Both the position numbers and the translations under genes were made by a program. Shown piece by piece: positions 33,749 to 45,139 of a DNA stretch of 64,000 bases. The notes below the pieces were generated by a model. It saw only the letters and a program-made list of their open reading frames with translations. It was not told the DNA's origin and did no database searches. Position 1 is the first letter of the stretch. Each line of letters opens with the position of its first letter. The stretch comes from Flammulina velutipes (taxonomy: Eukaryota; Basidiomycota; Agaricomycetes; Agaricales; Physalacriaceae): NCBI GenBank assembly GCA_011800155.1, contig CM022372.1, positions 2,728,001-2,792,000 of the forward strand, read 5' to 3'.

Positions 33749-35803
33749 ATGGCAACCTACCACTTCATCTTGTCTCTGCTATTTACTGTCGCTGCAGGAT
33801 TGATCTTCAGACGACGACGTACTAGTAGCCGTCTCCCTCTGCCTCCTGGGCCCAAGCGTATCCCGTTTATAGGCAATCTCTTAAACAGACCGATTGACAA
33901 CGCATCTCGGGCTTTTACCGACATGAAATCGCAATACGGCGATATCATATCCCTAGAGGTCTTTGGGCAGCCCTTCATAGTCCTCAACTCTGCAAAGGTT
34001 GCAAACGAGCTTTTCGAAAAACGTTCTGCCAACTACGCCGACAGGCCTCGTACGTCTGTGTTATGTCTTGCCGCAGGACTTATGTTTCTCAACCCTATGG
34101 CAGCATTCCACATGGCCAACGACCTCACTCAATGGGGGTGGGATTTTGCCAATATGCGCTATTCGGAGGAATGGAGGTTCGTTCGTACCTTTCGTGTCGT
34201 TACTGTTTGCTTCTGAACATTGAGTTCAGACTCCACCGTAAAGTCTTCCATCAGTATTTCCAAGCAAAGGACATCGCAAAGCACCAACCCATACAGCTGA
34301 ATGCAGCGCATGCACTCTTACACCATATGCTCGCCTCTCCACAGGACCTCTTCCGTCACGTTCGCCAGTAAGCGCCTTTGGCATGCCTGGCTTCTCAGCA
34401 ATCTGAAGACATTACGAGTTATTCTGGGTCAATCATCCTTCGAGTTGCCTACGGTTACGAAGCACAGGCAAAAGACGACACACTAGTTACACTTGCCGAC
34501 AGGGCGGTTCGCGGACTGCAACACGCATTGATACCTGGCTACTTCTTTGTCGATTTCTTCCCGTTGTTGAAGCAGATCCCAAGTAAGCTATTGACATCTT
34601 GAGTTCTTTCTATGTTTATTGAAAGTGACAAAAGCCTGGTTTCCATTTGCTTCGTTCAAACGTAATGCAATTGGAAATGCGAAATTCGCTATTACAGCTC
34701 GGGACAAACCATTTTATGATGTTCTAGATGCAATGGTAAGCTTCATGGGTGTGTCAATATCTCACCGTGTAGTGGTATGACTTCATTCTAGGCGGCTGGA
34801 ACAGCAAAGTCATGTTTTGTTACGGCAAACATGGAAACCTCGGGCTATACACAGCAAGCAGGTTTTGATATGACAACTGTCATCAGGAACGCAGCTGGTA
34901 TATCATTTCTCGCTGGCGCGGACACGGTATGCCCTATGCTCGTTCTGCCTACCGCTTACTCATGCAATACTTCCCAGACGATCTCCGTTGTTCTGACTAC
35001 TATTCTTGCTCTCCTCCATCACCCAGAATTTGCCGTCCGAGCTCAGGCAGAACTGGATAAGGCTGTTGGTCACGATAGGCTACCAAATTTTGATGATTGC
35101 GATAACCTGAAGTTCATCGAGGCCATTATTGTGGAGTCCATGAGATGGAGGCCTGTTCTAAACTTGGGTTGGAGAGTCTACTATAGTGTCCAATGAAATA
35201 CTAAAATCGAACCAGGAATTGCACATGCCGCCGTCTCAGACGATATATATGATGGTTATTTTATTCCCGCAGGTATGCCGCCGCACTGTACGCCTTCCAC
35301 CTATTTTGCTTACCCATTGCGCCGCAAATAGGATCCATTGTGACGGGAAATACCTGGTACACCAGTTCCTTTCCTCGTCGAGTCTCCTGTGCTTGACCTC
35401 CCGCTAGGGCTATTTTGCACGACGAAGCCACCTATCAAAACCCTTCAGCATACAATCCAGATAGGTTTATAGGCCCAAATCCTGAGCCACACCCTACGAG
35501 TATATTTGGCTTTGGTCGAAGGATCTGTCCTGGTCGGTTTTTTGCCGGTAAATCGGTCTTTATAGCCATCGCGTCGTTACTGTGGGCATTCGACATCGCA
35601 CCTGAAGAGGATACGGATGGAAAGGCAATCCTCCCGGATGTCACAGCTTATACAGACGGACTGCTCGCGTGAGTTTGGATGTCTTCTTACCTGTCTAAAC
35701 GAGCATCTAAATTTTGATTAATAGACACCCCCTACCGTTCAAATGTAAGATAACACCTAGATGTGAGGCGCTTGACGATCTTCTCAGCACACCGCACTGT
35801 TGA
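33749..35803 (+). CDS. Cytochrome P450 copy 2, intact
   Basis: Join 33749-34049, 34104-34176, 34230-34367, 34419-34582, 34626-34735, 34792-34926, 34978-35167, 35216-35272, 35332-35356, 35408-35668, 35725-35803; 1533 nt, 510 residues. It has a membrane anchor (TYHFILSLLFTVAAGLIF), PPGP, I-helix AGADT, ExxR (ESMR), a PERF-like PDRF and haem loop FGFGRRICPGRFF. All ten introns are GT-AG and 43-59 bp. The closest relative visible is P450-1 in inverted orientation. The likely role is an ER-bound monooxygenase of secondary or xenobiotic metabolism; the substrate is unknown. Confidence 0.9.
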
Positions 35804-36123
35804 ATTATGTAATTTACTTAGGCTACTATCGCACAAACCGTTGAATCGTTTACGCCATTTTCGAACTTGCAGATCCGGAGAGCTGTTCATTAACTATACA
35901 ACACCACCAGTGAAACTGTAACTACTAAATACCTTTGAGGGCCTTTTGATACATCTGTCGGCAGCTAACCGAGTAACCTTAGTCGCGTGTGGCGCAGCCG
36001 CTGGCGATGATCGACAACAACCATTTTGCAGTGTGCGGTGTCGTTGCACGTACCTATCATTTCTTCTCTAGGAGAGAAACAGCGCACCTATAAAGACCCA
36101 TGGCCGGACTTCATCACTACAAC
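35804..36123. promoter_or_regulatory. Promoter of kinase-like copy 1 (conserved block)
   Basis: A block beginning GTCGCGTGTGGC and containing GCTGGCGATGATCGAC (about 35983-36015), then ATTTCTT..TAGGAGAGA and TATAAAG at 36089, is conserved upstream of copies 2 (39200-39325) and 3 (44965-45100). The TATA box lies about 35 bp before the ATG here, about 45 in the others. Confidence 0.65.
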
Positions 36124-37848
36124 ATGTCTTGTACCAACACATGGTACATAACCTTCTTATGCTTCCTCTATATCCAAAAGACCATACATGCACTGTATGT
36201 TCATCTTCTGATAGCCTATTTCGTTATGATTTAGGTATTGACCGTGATCCTGCTTATTATACAGTCCCGCCACAACCCTTCCACATGCTCATGCCCGTCA
36301 CCGCATCGACCCCCGAGCGAAGCAATTCACACTTAACGGAACTAGCTACATCGTCGAACCCCTCGACTGGCAGGAACAAGGCTACCACTCCAGATCCTAC
36401 CGACTCACCGACGGATTCCGAGTTGGCGCTTCGCGTGTTCCAGCGATCTTGAAACAAGTATCAGAGTGGGAATCAGAGGAGGACATGGATTCTAAGACAG
36501 CTCAGGAAATCGGATTTCTGAGAAGGGTGAGTGCAAGTGTTCCCCCAGTCCGGGATGGTATCCGGGAACGGAATCTCATTGTTTTGCCATCAAAGGACAC
36601 AGTGGACCTATATCTGCACCACGAGTGGAGCAATAGAGTGTATTTGAAAGGCAGTTTTTATTCACGTTTACCAGCATTCGGAGTAGTCCGAATTTTACTC
36701 CACAGCTCTCCACGCCATTTGATAGCAACGAAATAGCGGACTGAGCCTCTAAATGGATCTCCGTAAGATTTTCTGTAGCAGAAACAAATCGAGATTACCA
36801 TTCATGATAGCAGTCGCGGAATTTCGTGGGTCTAAGAATCGAGGTCGTAGAGTTCATCTGCGCCACTTGACCCTTTCGCCGCATTGGGAATCATGGTTTC
36901 GTATTCGGATATATCCGAATATTGAATTTATGCCTCAACAAATACACTCTAATACCACGGACGACGGAGAATACATTGTCAATATCGTCGTTAAAGACAT
37001 CGGCGTACTCGCGCCCCCGTTCAAACCATTTCACAAATGGTACAGCGAAGACTTAACCATGAGCGCGGCTGACGGCCTACGCAACGCACGGGAGAACATC
37101 AAAAGCCGGTTGCAGTGGTTCGGAGAGGAGGCAAACTTACTGTATGTTCTTAGTTCTCCATTGGAAACCACATATTTGCTCACCAACTTGTACGAGAAGT
37201 TACAGCGACCTAAAACCACAGAACATATTTCTCCGAAAATCCGCGACTCAATCCTCCGGAATGAATGGGAGGCGCGAGATCAATGACAGTGTGCAAGTTA
37301 TGCCCGTGGACTGGGGCCCGCCAGATCTCTACGCGGGTGTTATCGACATCGCAGATTTGGCTAATGATTCGAAGGCGAAGTCGGAGATGTTAAAGAAGCA
37401 CGCGGCGCAGGTACACCGAATTCTGGAAAGAACGTTCAGTGTTGATGCGCTGTACAGCGACCTGCAGAGACATGATCGTGCGCTCAGGAAGTGTGTTTCA
37501 AATTGAACATCTCCATTGACATATCTAATATCATGAGTTCAGAGGGGATATACTTCACAAAAGATTCAAGGACAAGACTTACGACGTTATACCTATCCGG
37601 GCGACGCCAAAGGAGGATGAGAATACGTACAAGATGCTTGAGGTGTTTCGTGGGAAGCATGCCCTCATGAAGATCATGAAGATTGATAGGCCAAGCGACG
37701 GGGATAATGCGATACAGAACATGGAGACAGTGAGATTTCACAGTTGAGGTTGTGATATATTGACTGAAATTTGAATCAGAAAGGGTTACTGCTGGACAGT
37801 AAGTTGGAAGGGGACGAAGTGAGTCTTATCTATAGAGATACGCGCTAG
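36124..37848 (+). pseudogene. Secreted protein-kinase-like gene, copy 1, interrupted by a transposon-like insertion
   Basis: Exons are 36124-36194, 36265-36526, 36596-37141 (interrupted), 37206-37490, 37543-37729, 37780-37848. Discounting the 316-bp insertion and one duplicated AAT, they total 1101 nt in frame. It has a signal-peptide-like start (SCTNTWYITFLCFLYIQ), a lysine strand (PAILKQV), an alpha-C-like Glu (QEIGFL), a catalytic-loop-like DLKPQN and a metal-loop-like VDWGP. The insertion at 36635-36950 shifts frame and adds stops. It is the first of three tandem copies (see copy 2). Confidence 0.7.
36635..36950. mobile_element. MITE-like insertion with terminal inverted repeats
   Basis: The ends are AGAGTGTATTTG (36635-36646) and CAAATACACTCT (36939-36950), perfect 12-bp inverted repeats. 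They are flanked by AAT on both sides (36632-36634 and 36951-36953); taken as TA plus an 11-bp repeat, it would fit a Tc1/mariner-type site. It is 316 bp, lacks a transposase, and sits exactly where copies 2 and 3 have uninterrupted coding sequence. Internally there is a palindrome ATTCGGATATATCCGAAT (about 36903-36920). Confidence 0.8.
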
Positions 37849-38029
37849 ATTATGCCCAGTTGAGGTTGAGGAGGAGGAGAGTACGTTAGCACGTATGAGA
37901 AAATTTCGCCAACTGCAGAGATGTCGATACCCTAGGAGTACTAAAAGATCATATTCAAGATGGTAGCAAGTAATAAGGAGGTTCGGAGCAAGGTTTGCTC
38001 CGGGCCGTAGAAAAGCAAGATGCCTTGCC
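37849..38029. other. 3' flank of kinase-like copy 1
   Basis: This is GAGG-rich sequence related to the flanks of copies 2 and 3; no gene. Confidence 0.35.
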
Positions 38030-38680
38030 TTTCGACCACCACCATCAATTTATTATCTTTCGCTGTCAAAACGACGAAAATATTGAAGCACTCCTGAAAT
38101 CACATCCTTGAGAGCTTATCTGCACCATTTTCCAACTCGCAGCCTTAGAGAGTCGCCATCCAGCGGCGTTCAACGGTTGACTTGATTCTCGTCTCTCCGA
38201 GTCATGACACACGGAAATGGTGCGTATCTATCCCTCGCCCAGTCAACTCAAGCACTGACACCTGCTTAGGCTTGAACGTCAGCTGTATATCAAGGTGTAC
38301 CTCTCGAACGCTACCGGAGTATATGCTTTTCATGTGTTCATCAATGCTGTCCAGCGACCTCGCACCCTGCCAGACTCAGATCTACTCCTTCTCTGCTCCA
38401 ACATGACTTATCTCCCTTTGAAAAGATACCTAGCTGACAAGGGCCACCACCGAAAATTCACCCACCTTGCTCTCGACGAATACGGTCATATCCTTTCTAC
38501 CCATCATCACGCACTTTCGGTATCGGGATCCACGGAAAACAACGACATTTGACGGTCTTCCTGTTCTATTACATCGAAGTCACGTACCACTTCTTCATGG
38601 CACACGTTCTCAAGATTCTGCCTTCGCGATCGCCTTTGTCCTCCCTCCCTCAGTACGCTACCAGGAATAATTACGAGACC
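38030..38680 (+). pseudogene. Decayed F-box-like relic
   Basis: Fragments resemble the intact gene at 17437 (…FQLAALESRHPAAFN, …RKW|LERQLYIKVYLSN) including the intron position, but stops and frameshifts break every frame. Confidence 0.5.
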
Positions 38681-39361
38681 AGCAGAAACATTACCTCAGC
38701 TCCTCCTAATTGAGGCCGGGGTTGGAGAACGTCATGAGAGATATACCCCTGGTCTTGGGGCTCGATATCTGGGATGCTATGGAGGAGTTTCTAACGAGGA
38801 ATTCAAGGCGCGCATGATCTGGCTTCAATGGATGCCCGGGCCGCTGATAGACCCAATTCAGTAATGAACGCTTAACAAGTGTGCTAAAAGTAAGTCTATA
38901 CTGTGTGGCGAATGCTAGATTGAATTTCGATCGTTCGTTCGTTGATTTTGATTGGAGGATGGACCGGTATCTCTGTGCACAAGCATGTCCGTGAGTGTTC
39001 AAAAGAACACTTCCATTGACATTCATTTGCCATCTTCAATGCTTACGTTGTTGAGCAGATTTATCCTTCGTCTCACCTAGTTTCCTAGTTGTTGATATTG
39101 TCGACTCCGGGGAATGAAGCTCAATTGTCATGGAGCGTAGATCTACACACACTCCAGAGCGACGGAGACAATGCCGGTGATAGGTGATCGCCACGGTAAC
39201 GTTAGTTGCGTGTGGCACAGCTGCTAGCGATGATCGTCAACAACACGGACGGAGCGACAGTGCATCTCTAACTGCTTCAGAATCATTTCTTTTTTAGGAG
39301 AGAGGGAATGCGCCTATATAAAGATCACGAGAAGGAGGATGGCTATGCCCAAAACTCAAGC
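38681..39361. promoter_or_regulatory. Intergenic and promoter of kinase-like copy 2
   Basis: No gene is seen in 38681-39190. From about 39200 the conserved promoter block is present: GTTGCGTGTGGCACAGCTGC, GCGATGATCG, ATTTCTTTTTTAGGAGAGA, and TATATAAAG at about 39315, 45 bp before the ATG. Confidence 0.55.
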
Positions 39362-40763
39362 ATGTCTACCACCAGTTGGTACATCTCCTTCTTATGGTTC
39401 CTATATCTTCAAAGCTGCGTATATGCACTGTATGTTCTCCTTCTGATAACTTAGCTTGTAAATTGTGATCTGATCCTGTTTACAGTCCCGCCACATCTCC
39501 ACCGGAACCTTCCGGAATCGCCCCACATGTGTCCGTCTCTGGGTCGCTGAATCGCCGCCTTCCCCCCAATAGATTCAAACTCAACAATATAACATACAGT
39601 GTCGAGCTTATCCCACGAGACGAACGGGGCCATTTTTCCGACTCCTACAAAATCACTGGCGGATATCAAGTTGGCAATAAGCACATTCCCGCAATCTTAA
39701 AACGAGTGGCTGAGAAAAAAGCAGAGGGTGAAGATTCCAAGACGCGTAAGGAGATTGAGTTCTTGCGAAAGGTGAGTAATCCCTGTCTTGTGGAACGAAT
39801 AGATGTTAACTTCTTCAAGGACTCAGTTGATCTGTATCTATACCATCAGTGGAGTAAGACTCAAGATGATTCTGGCAATTACGGTGTCAGTATCGTCGTT
39901 AAAGACGTTGGCGGACTAGACCCCCCCTTCAGACCATACTACAAATGGTACAAGGAAGACGAGACGATGAACGCAGTTGATAGTCTGCGTAATGTACGAG
40001 AGAACATCGAAGAGAGGTTGCGGTGGTTCAGAGAAGAGAAAAACCTCCTGTACGTTCCCAATCTCCCGCATACCCATCTGCTCATTTTATCCGAGCAGTT
40101 ACAGTGATATAAAACCAGAGAACATATTTCTTCGAAAAGCGGCGACTCAACCATTGGGAATGAAGCGTGAGATCAATAGCAGTGCACAGGTGATGCCCAT
40201 AGACTGGGGACCAGAAGACTACTACGCAGGCGTCACGGACATCTCGTTTTTGGCTAAGGGCACTGAGGCCAGGTCGAAGAAGCTTGTGAAGCACGCAGCG
40301 CACGTGCGCAAAAGTCTTGAACTATCTTTCAGTGTTGAGGCATTGTATGTCAACCTAAAGAGTCATGGCCTTGAGCTCAGGAAGTATGTTTCAAGCCGGT
40401 GATCCCCATTGATAGCTAATATTCATCTTTCAGACAAGATTTCATTGACAAGAAGTTCAAGGGCAGAACTTACAATGTTCTGCCTATTATTGAGGCGACG
40501 CCACAGGATCACATAAAGACTTACGTGATAATTGGGGGATTCAAAACCGCGAGGCATGCTCTCATGAGAATCATCACGACAGATGGAAACAAAGGTGGCG
40601 GGGGGGATGCGATACAGGAGATGAAAATGGTGCGCAGATTTCATGATCAAGGCTATGATACATCAACTGAAGTATGAACTATTAGCGAGGGCTACTGTTG
40701 GACAGTAAGTTGGAGAGTGACGAAGCGTGTCTCATCTATATAGACACGCGTAAGTTGCAATAA
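39362..40763 (+). CDS. Secreted protein-kinase-like protein, copy 2 (intact)
   Basis: Join 39362-39429, 39486-39771, 39820-40049, 40105-40383, 40434-40629, 40686-40763; 378 residues. Residues 1-22 (STTSWYISFLWFLYLQSCVY) look like a signal peptide. The order of kinase landmarks is kept: a Gly-containing strand (DERGHFSDSYKI), Lys at about 95 (PAILKRV), Glu at about 112-114 (KTRKEIEFLRK), DIKPENIFL at about 196 and IDWGP at about 229 in place of DFG. The usual His-Arg before the catalytic Asp is absent (NLLDIKPEN). About 130 residues follow that I cannot assign. It may be a secreted or luminal kinase or a pseudokinase; no known subfamily was recognised. A conserved TATA promoter precedes all three copies. 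Confidence 0.65.
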
Positions 40764-42849
40764 CCTGATTGAGGAGGAGGAAATTTTAGCGCAGTTTGAA
40801 TCCTGGTAAGCACAGGCAGGCAATTGCCACTATTTGCTGTTAGACCTAAAGATAAGGGTAAGAGATATGGCTAATACAGAAGCAATCACGTACGATTTTC
40901 AGAGAACAGAAGACATGAAGATGAGCCTTCAGCGCTTCAGCCGCCTCCTTTCTCAACAGTCCACGGAGCCTCCGGGACTCTGACCTAGTTAGTTGAGTAC
41001 CGCCCGCCGTCCACGTACATGGTGCGGCCTATGTGTGACGCTGAAGAGAGAATGATTGAAGAGAATGAGGAAGACGAGTACAACAATATGAGAATGGCGA
41101 GAGCGTGTCATTTGCGCAGATCGTCGAATCAGCGATACCAACGTGTTCAGCGCGTTCTCGGTCTAAGGCAGTATTAGGAATTCACAGGATCCTGGATGAG
41201 CGCATCAAGAACCTCTGAGTTGGATACTGTGTGCGTTCAACTCCGGAATCGATTCTCTGTAGGACAAGTCCCACGTCGAGGAAGGTTACCTCCTGCGACT
41301 TGGGAGGTCAAGACTCTGGACAGTGGCCTTCGTATCCGCATCGTCTGGTCATTAGTGAAGGAGGCGTCCTCTCTGAAGAAACCAAGAGTGCTGTGTGGCG
41401 CTGTTTGCTTGAGCCCAAAACGAAACCAGTCATAGGGGAGTCGTCTATGGACTCGCAGCCAGAACCGCCAACGGTAGTCTCTCCTTGGAGGCACGTCCGT
41501 CAACTGGTTTCGTCGACTCGCGCGTTCAGACGCTCATCCTCTTCACCAGTCGACATTGAACTTGCTGGCCATTCCAATGATCATCCATCTCGAATGCGAG
41601 TCGCGCCACACGCTCGCTAGGATAGAACCTGCGAATGCCACGGCCGGGCCACCATTATTGCACGCGCCGGCTGGGGATGATAGTATGGTTTGACCACCTG
41701 TGCCCTGGCGTGCTGGTATACAGGGCAGTAACGAGGGCAAAAAATATCCCGAGGTTGGGGAGGAAGGGATAAGGAAGGGTCCATTTCGAAAAGCAGATAT
41801 ATGTAACTTCCGAACGAAGCAGCCGGAATTGAATTGAAGGTCCATAAACTATAACAGGATTGTGTCGACGGAGTCGTCGGCGTGCTATATCTTTGGTCTA
41901 GTTAAACCGTAGTAGTTTCGAACAAGGACGGATACACATAGATTTCGTTCAATATTTGCGCTCATTCGTTTTCAAAGTGGTGGTAATCGTTCCCTGCGAT
42001 TTCCATCGTTAAGTTGTGAATTTTTCGAGGTGTGAGCTCGTACCTGGCTGATTTAAGGCAAGCGGTTGATTTTCCACAGCGGGCCAGCATTCAAACTGTC
42101 GAGTCAAAGGCTCGCGTTGTATATAAAGGATGGGGGATGCCCCCGGAGTGCGAGCGCAGCGAGTGATCCACACTTTGGGTATACAACAATATCATGACAA
42201 GCCTGTATACGAGAGGTGTAAGTCTCCAATGTGTGGCGCCAGGCGGAGTAACGATATCGGTATTTCCCGAAGGTTCGCGGCATCTACCGAAAAATTGAAC
42301 TTTTGCGAAAAGTAAGATTGTACTTGTTTGGTCATTCTGAATGGACGGGTCTCTTGCGTGTTACCCTATAGTTTGCTCGCTGCGCTCGCAATTACCCTAG
42401 TATACATGGTCAGTGACGACTGGGACGAGCTCAGAACGACGTGTTGGCAGTTCGTGGGGAGGAGTTGAAAGCCATCTGACAGGATTTCGAGGATACATCA
42501 GCTTGTCGACCAGAAGATACCTCGTCAAATGGTAGAATGGAGTAAGACAATGAATCTGTTGAGGAGCCCAGAGGGACGGCGGAGCTGGAGGCGGCGAGGA
42601 AGTCAATGTAAGAGAGTTTGTCGGCGAGTGAGATTTTCGAACACTGCCCAATTAAACAGCCCAACATTATATAAAGCTGCTAGAAGACACTGGCGAGGGA
42701 TGCGAGATCTATAATCTATCTTGACGCATAGCTAGGATCAGAATCCGACGTAGATGTCCAAAGATATGCAGACACACCTCGTTGCTGTCAGCTGGTATCT
42801 TGTTGCCACCTTCGGCCCTATGTGAGGATGACATTGGCGGGGGTCGAAC
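40764..42849. other. Intergenic, including 3' flank duplicated with copy 3
   Basis: 40910-41195 is similar to 46730-46960 (shared GAAGATGAGC..., GCCCGCCGTCCA..., GCGCAGATCGTCGAATC...), showing that the kinase-like tandem unit includes about 400 bp of 3' flank. The rest has only short ORFs without support. A TATA-like TATATAAAGG occurs at 42120 with no clear gene after it. Confidence 0.45.
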
Positions 42850-43100
42850 CAGACTTTGCTCCGGAGATGCGCCTTGAGATATAGGTGGCGTACAAGCTAG
42901 CGCGCATCCTATCTCGACGTACGCACACATCTCGCGGGAGACAAGGGTGGCTTGGAGGTGAGTTATGGCTGTCCTCCCAGGTGGCAAGTTCAAAGATGTG
43001 GGCGACAAGGCGTCGAGTATTAGCACTGTCGATATCCTTTGTCCAAGTCGGACGGGTGACATGGTGGTCGGAAGGTAAGATTTGATGGCGCACCTACCTT
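42850..43100 (-). pseudogene. Possible F-box-like fragment
   Basis: Two overlapping minus-strand frames carry AHIFELATWEDS and ATLVSREMCAYVE, which resemble the F-box helices of the 17437 family but sit in different frames. This suggests a frameshifted relic. Confidence 0.35.
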
Positions 43101-43519
43101 GGCTTACACCATCATGCTAATGTTTTCGTTCATCGAGGAAATCTTCAAATGCTCAACTTGACGCTCGATACGCGCATCCAAGGCGCTCATATAACAGTGG
43201 AGTCCGAACGGGACGAGCTTCAATGCCACGAGCCCCGTTGAGTGCAGCTCATCCTGGTATGTGCGTGTCCCATTGCTTTCCATCCGCTAACCCGTCCCAG
43301 GTAGCTCATCCTTCAACTGTCCTAATCATCGCTGTCGTTCCCCGCACATCCTTCTGGCAAGACGGCTTTGGAATTGGGATTGTCCAGCTGCGAGGCCAAC
43401 ACTTCCTGTTGAATTCTATGCAATAAGACAAGGGGTAGAATTATGCAGCTCCCTGGTACGTGGCATTCTCCCCATTAGTCTCCCCTGCTAACACATGCAT
43501 TGTTAGCGTACGGCAAAAA

Positions 43520-43830
43520 TCTCATGGATTCCGGAACTATTTCTATATCTCTGGGTTTCCTTCGCTCTCGCAGCTGTCAATACCCAATCTTCTTGTGCCA
43601 CAATCGTACCGACGACTGGAATGATGCGCACCACCAATCTGCCCCCCGGCTCAACCAAACGTCCATGGCGCAATGTACGTCGCATCACATATGCCTCCAT
43701 TCCATCATCTTTGGCCATATCGCTTGTAGAATCCGTGCATCTTCACAGGAGCCAAACGTTACCATTGAGGAATCCGACATCCGCGCCGTAATTCCACCTC
43801 ATCCCTATCTCCCCCCTCAAGTATCATCTT
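43520..43830 (+). pseudogene. Relic of macrofage activating glycoprotein gene
   Basis: The sequence parallels the start of the gene at 29715: CTCGCAGCTGTCAATAC-CAATCTTC, ACGACTGGAATGATG, ACCACCAATC, AACCAAACGTCCATGGC, then after an intron GTGCATCTTCACA and GTTACCATTGAGGAATCCGA. Frames are broken and the rest of the gene is missing. Confidence 0.6.
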
Positions 43831-43997
43831 GCAGGAATCCGAAAGCTTGTAGCGGCATTCGCACACTATTCATGATGTCTCGTTAAGACTGTTACTTGGC
43901 CCGGATCGCGCCTACTACTATCTCTGACATTGGGATACATTCCCGTGTCAAACTCACGTCCCAGGTGGCTCATCCTTTTGGCAAGATGGCTTTGGGA

Positions 43998-44640
43998 CAC
44001 CATCATGCCCCTCGTGCCATTGCTTCCTCCACCAGCTTTCTCACTCCTCCCTCCAATCGTCCCAACACACGCTCAAGACAACTGTATCTCTGCCAACCAA
44101 TGATCCTTTCGGGTCTCCTTCGCATCCTCAGGAGGCAGGACCCTATGCCAGCGCAAAATCCCATCCTCTTCGCAGTTTGCACGCTCTTCGTGTTCACCGA
44201 GGTCGCATGCCACGCGACCCGCCGCATTCCGAGCCTTCCATTGACGGAACCTCCAACGCGTACTGCAGGAGCAAGCCTATCGCGTTGCTGGTGACATGCG
44301 TCCGATGGAGCGTCGGGATGATAATGAGATAGATTCCAGTGTTCATGTTGAAAAACGACGTGCCTAGATATCCGATGACACCTGCGGAGCTAGGCTCCAA
44401 ACGGGTCTTGTCGTATCCCGCGAAGAGGCATCCCTCATCTGAGTGTGTTTCGATGCGCGATATCCAGAAGGAAGTCTCAAAGTGTTCTTCGTCTTTGAAG
44501 GGCCCGAGAGGTAGGCCTACAGGCTATCTGGCGGCTTGGCGTTGGGCAGGAGGCGTACAGCTGGAAAGGAGTCAGTTGGGTGAAAAAGTCTGGCAGTAAA
44601 CTTACGTCGAAGGGAACGAGCTCGCTTTCTAGATCGTTCT
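43998..44640 (-). pseudogene. GNAT acetyltransferase pseudogene
   Basis: It aligns to the intact gene at 51386-52113. Lesions are a missing C in the CCCG before the CAATGG segment (about 44235), loss of about 12-16 nt around the QQEG codons, and loss of about 25 nt covering the GGNGKPLR codons, so the two halves (VIGYLGTSFFNMNTGIYL and RRVAWHATSVNTKSVQTAKRMGF) lie in different frames. The start codon region is also degraded. Confidence 0.75.
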
Positions 44641-44664
44641 GCAAATGGAATGGACCACCACTGT

Positions 44665-44830
44665 CTTTTTTATCTATCTTGCGCTGTCGAAACGACAAGA
44701 ATATTGAAGATCGTACCAAATCTAATGTCAACTCTCTTACGAACTTGTCCGCGCCATAGCCTCGGAGAATCGCCAATGGCCGGAATCGGTCAACATCGTC
44801 TTCGTACTTCGTCTCGTACTACACCGATTT
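44665..44830 (+). pseudogene. Short F-box-like 5' relic
   Basis: TGTCGAAACGACAAGAATATTGAAG matches the 38065-38090 flank, and a following stretch resembles ELVRAIA-SENRQWP. It is very short and broken. Confidence 0.35.
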
Positions 44831-45139
44831 TTCCCTCGTGCCGACTCATTTCGTCCCACGACAAATCGTCATGGAGCGTAGATCTACGCATACTTGACAA
44901 CGACGGAAGTCACGGAAACATACCTATGTTGGCGATCGGCGATCGCGATGCTAACCGTAGCCTTAGTCGCGTGTGGCCCCGCTGCTAGCGGTGATCGACG
45001 ATCAACGACAACAACAACGCAAAGGCAGTGAGTATGACAGTCATCGCTAACTGCTTCAGCATCATTTCTTTTCTAGGAGAGACTCAGTGGGCCTATAAAG
45101 TTCACGACAGCTAGGCATGGTTATGCCCTATACTAAAGC
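44831..45139. promoter_or_regulatory. Promoter of kinase-like copy 3
   Basis: The block GTCGCGTGTGGCCCCGCTGC, GCGGTGATCGAC, ATTTCTTTTCTAGGAGAGA and TATAAAG at about 45094 is conserved with copies 1 and 2. Confidence 0.6.

Noticed and set aside
34050..34082. 33-bp intron in P450-2
   Set aside because: Too short for this genome; the 54-bp alternative ending at 34103 aligns with P450-1 and keeps the frame.
39772..39819. Reading through the second intron of kinase-like copy 2 in frame
   Set aside because: It is open in frame and looks loosely like a kinase strand, but the homologous segment varies in length in the three copies and starts GTGAGT with a clear acceptor, so it is an intron.
41196..41620. 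Overlapping ORFs with Pro/Arg-rich products
   Set aside because: They lie in the duplicated 3' flank and repeat-motif region and show no conserved domain or intron support.
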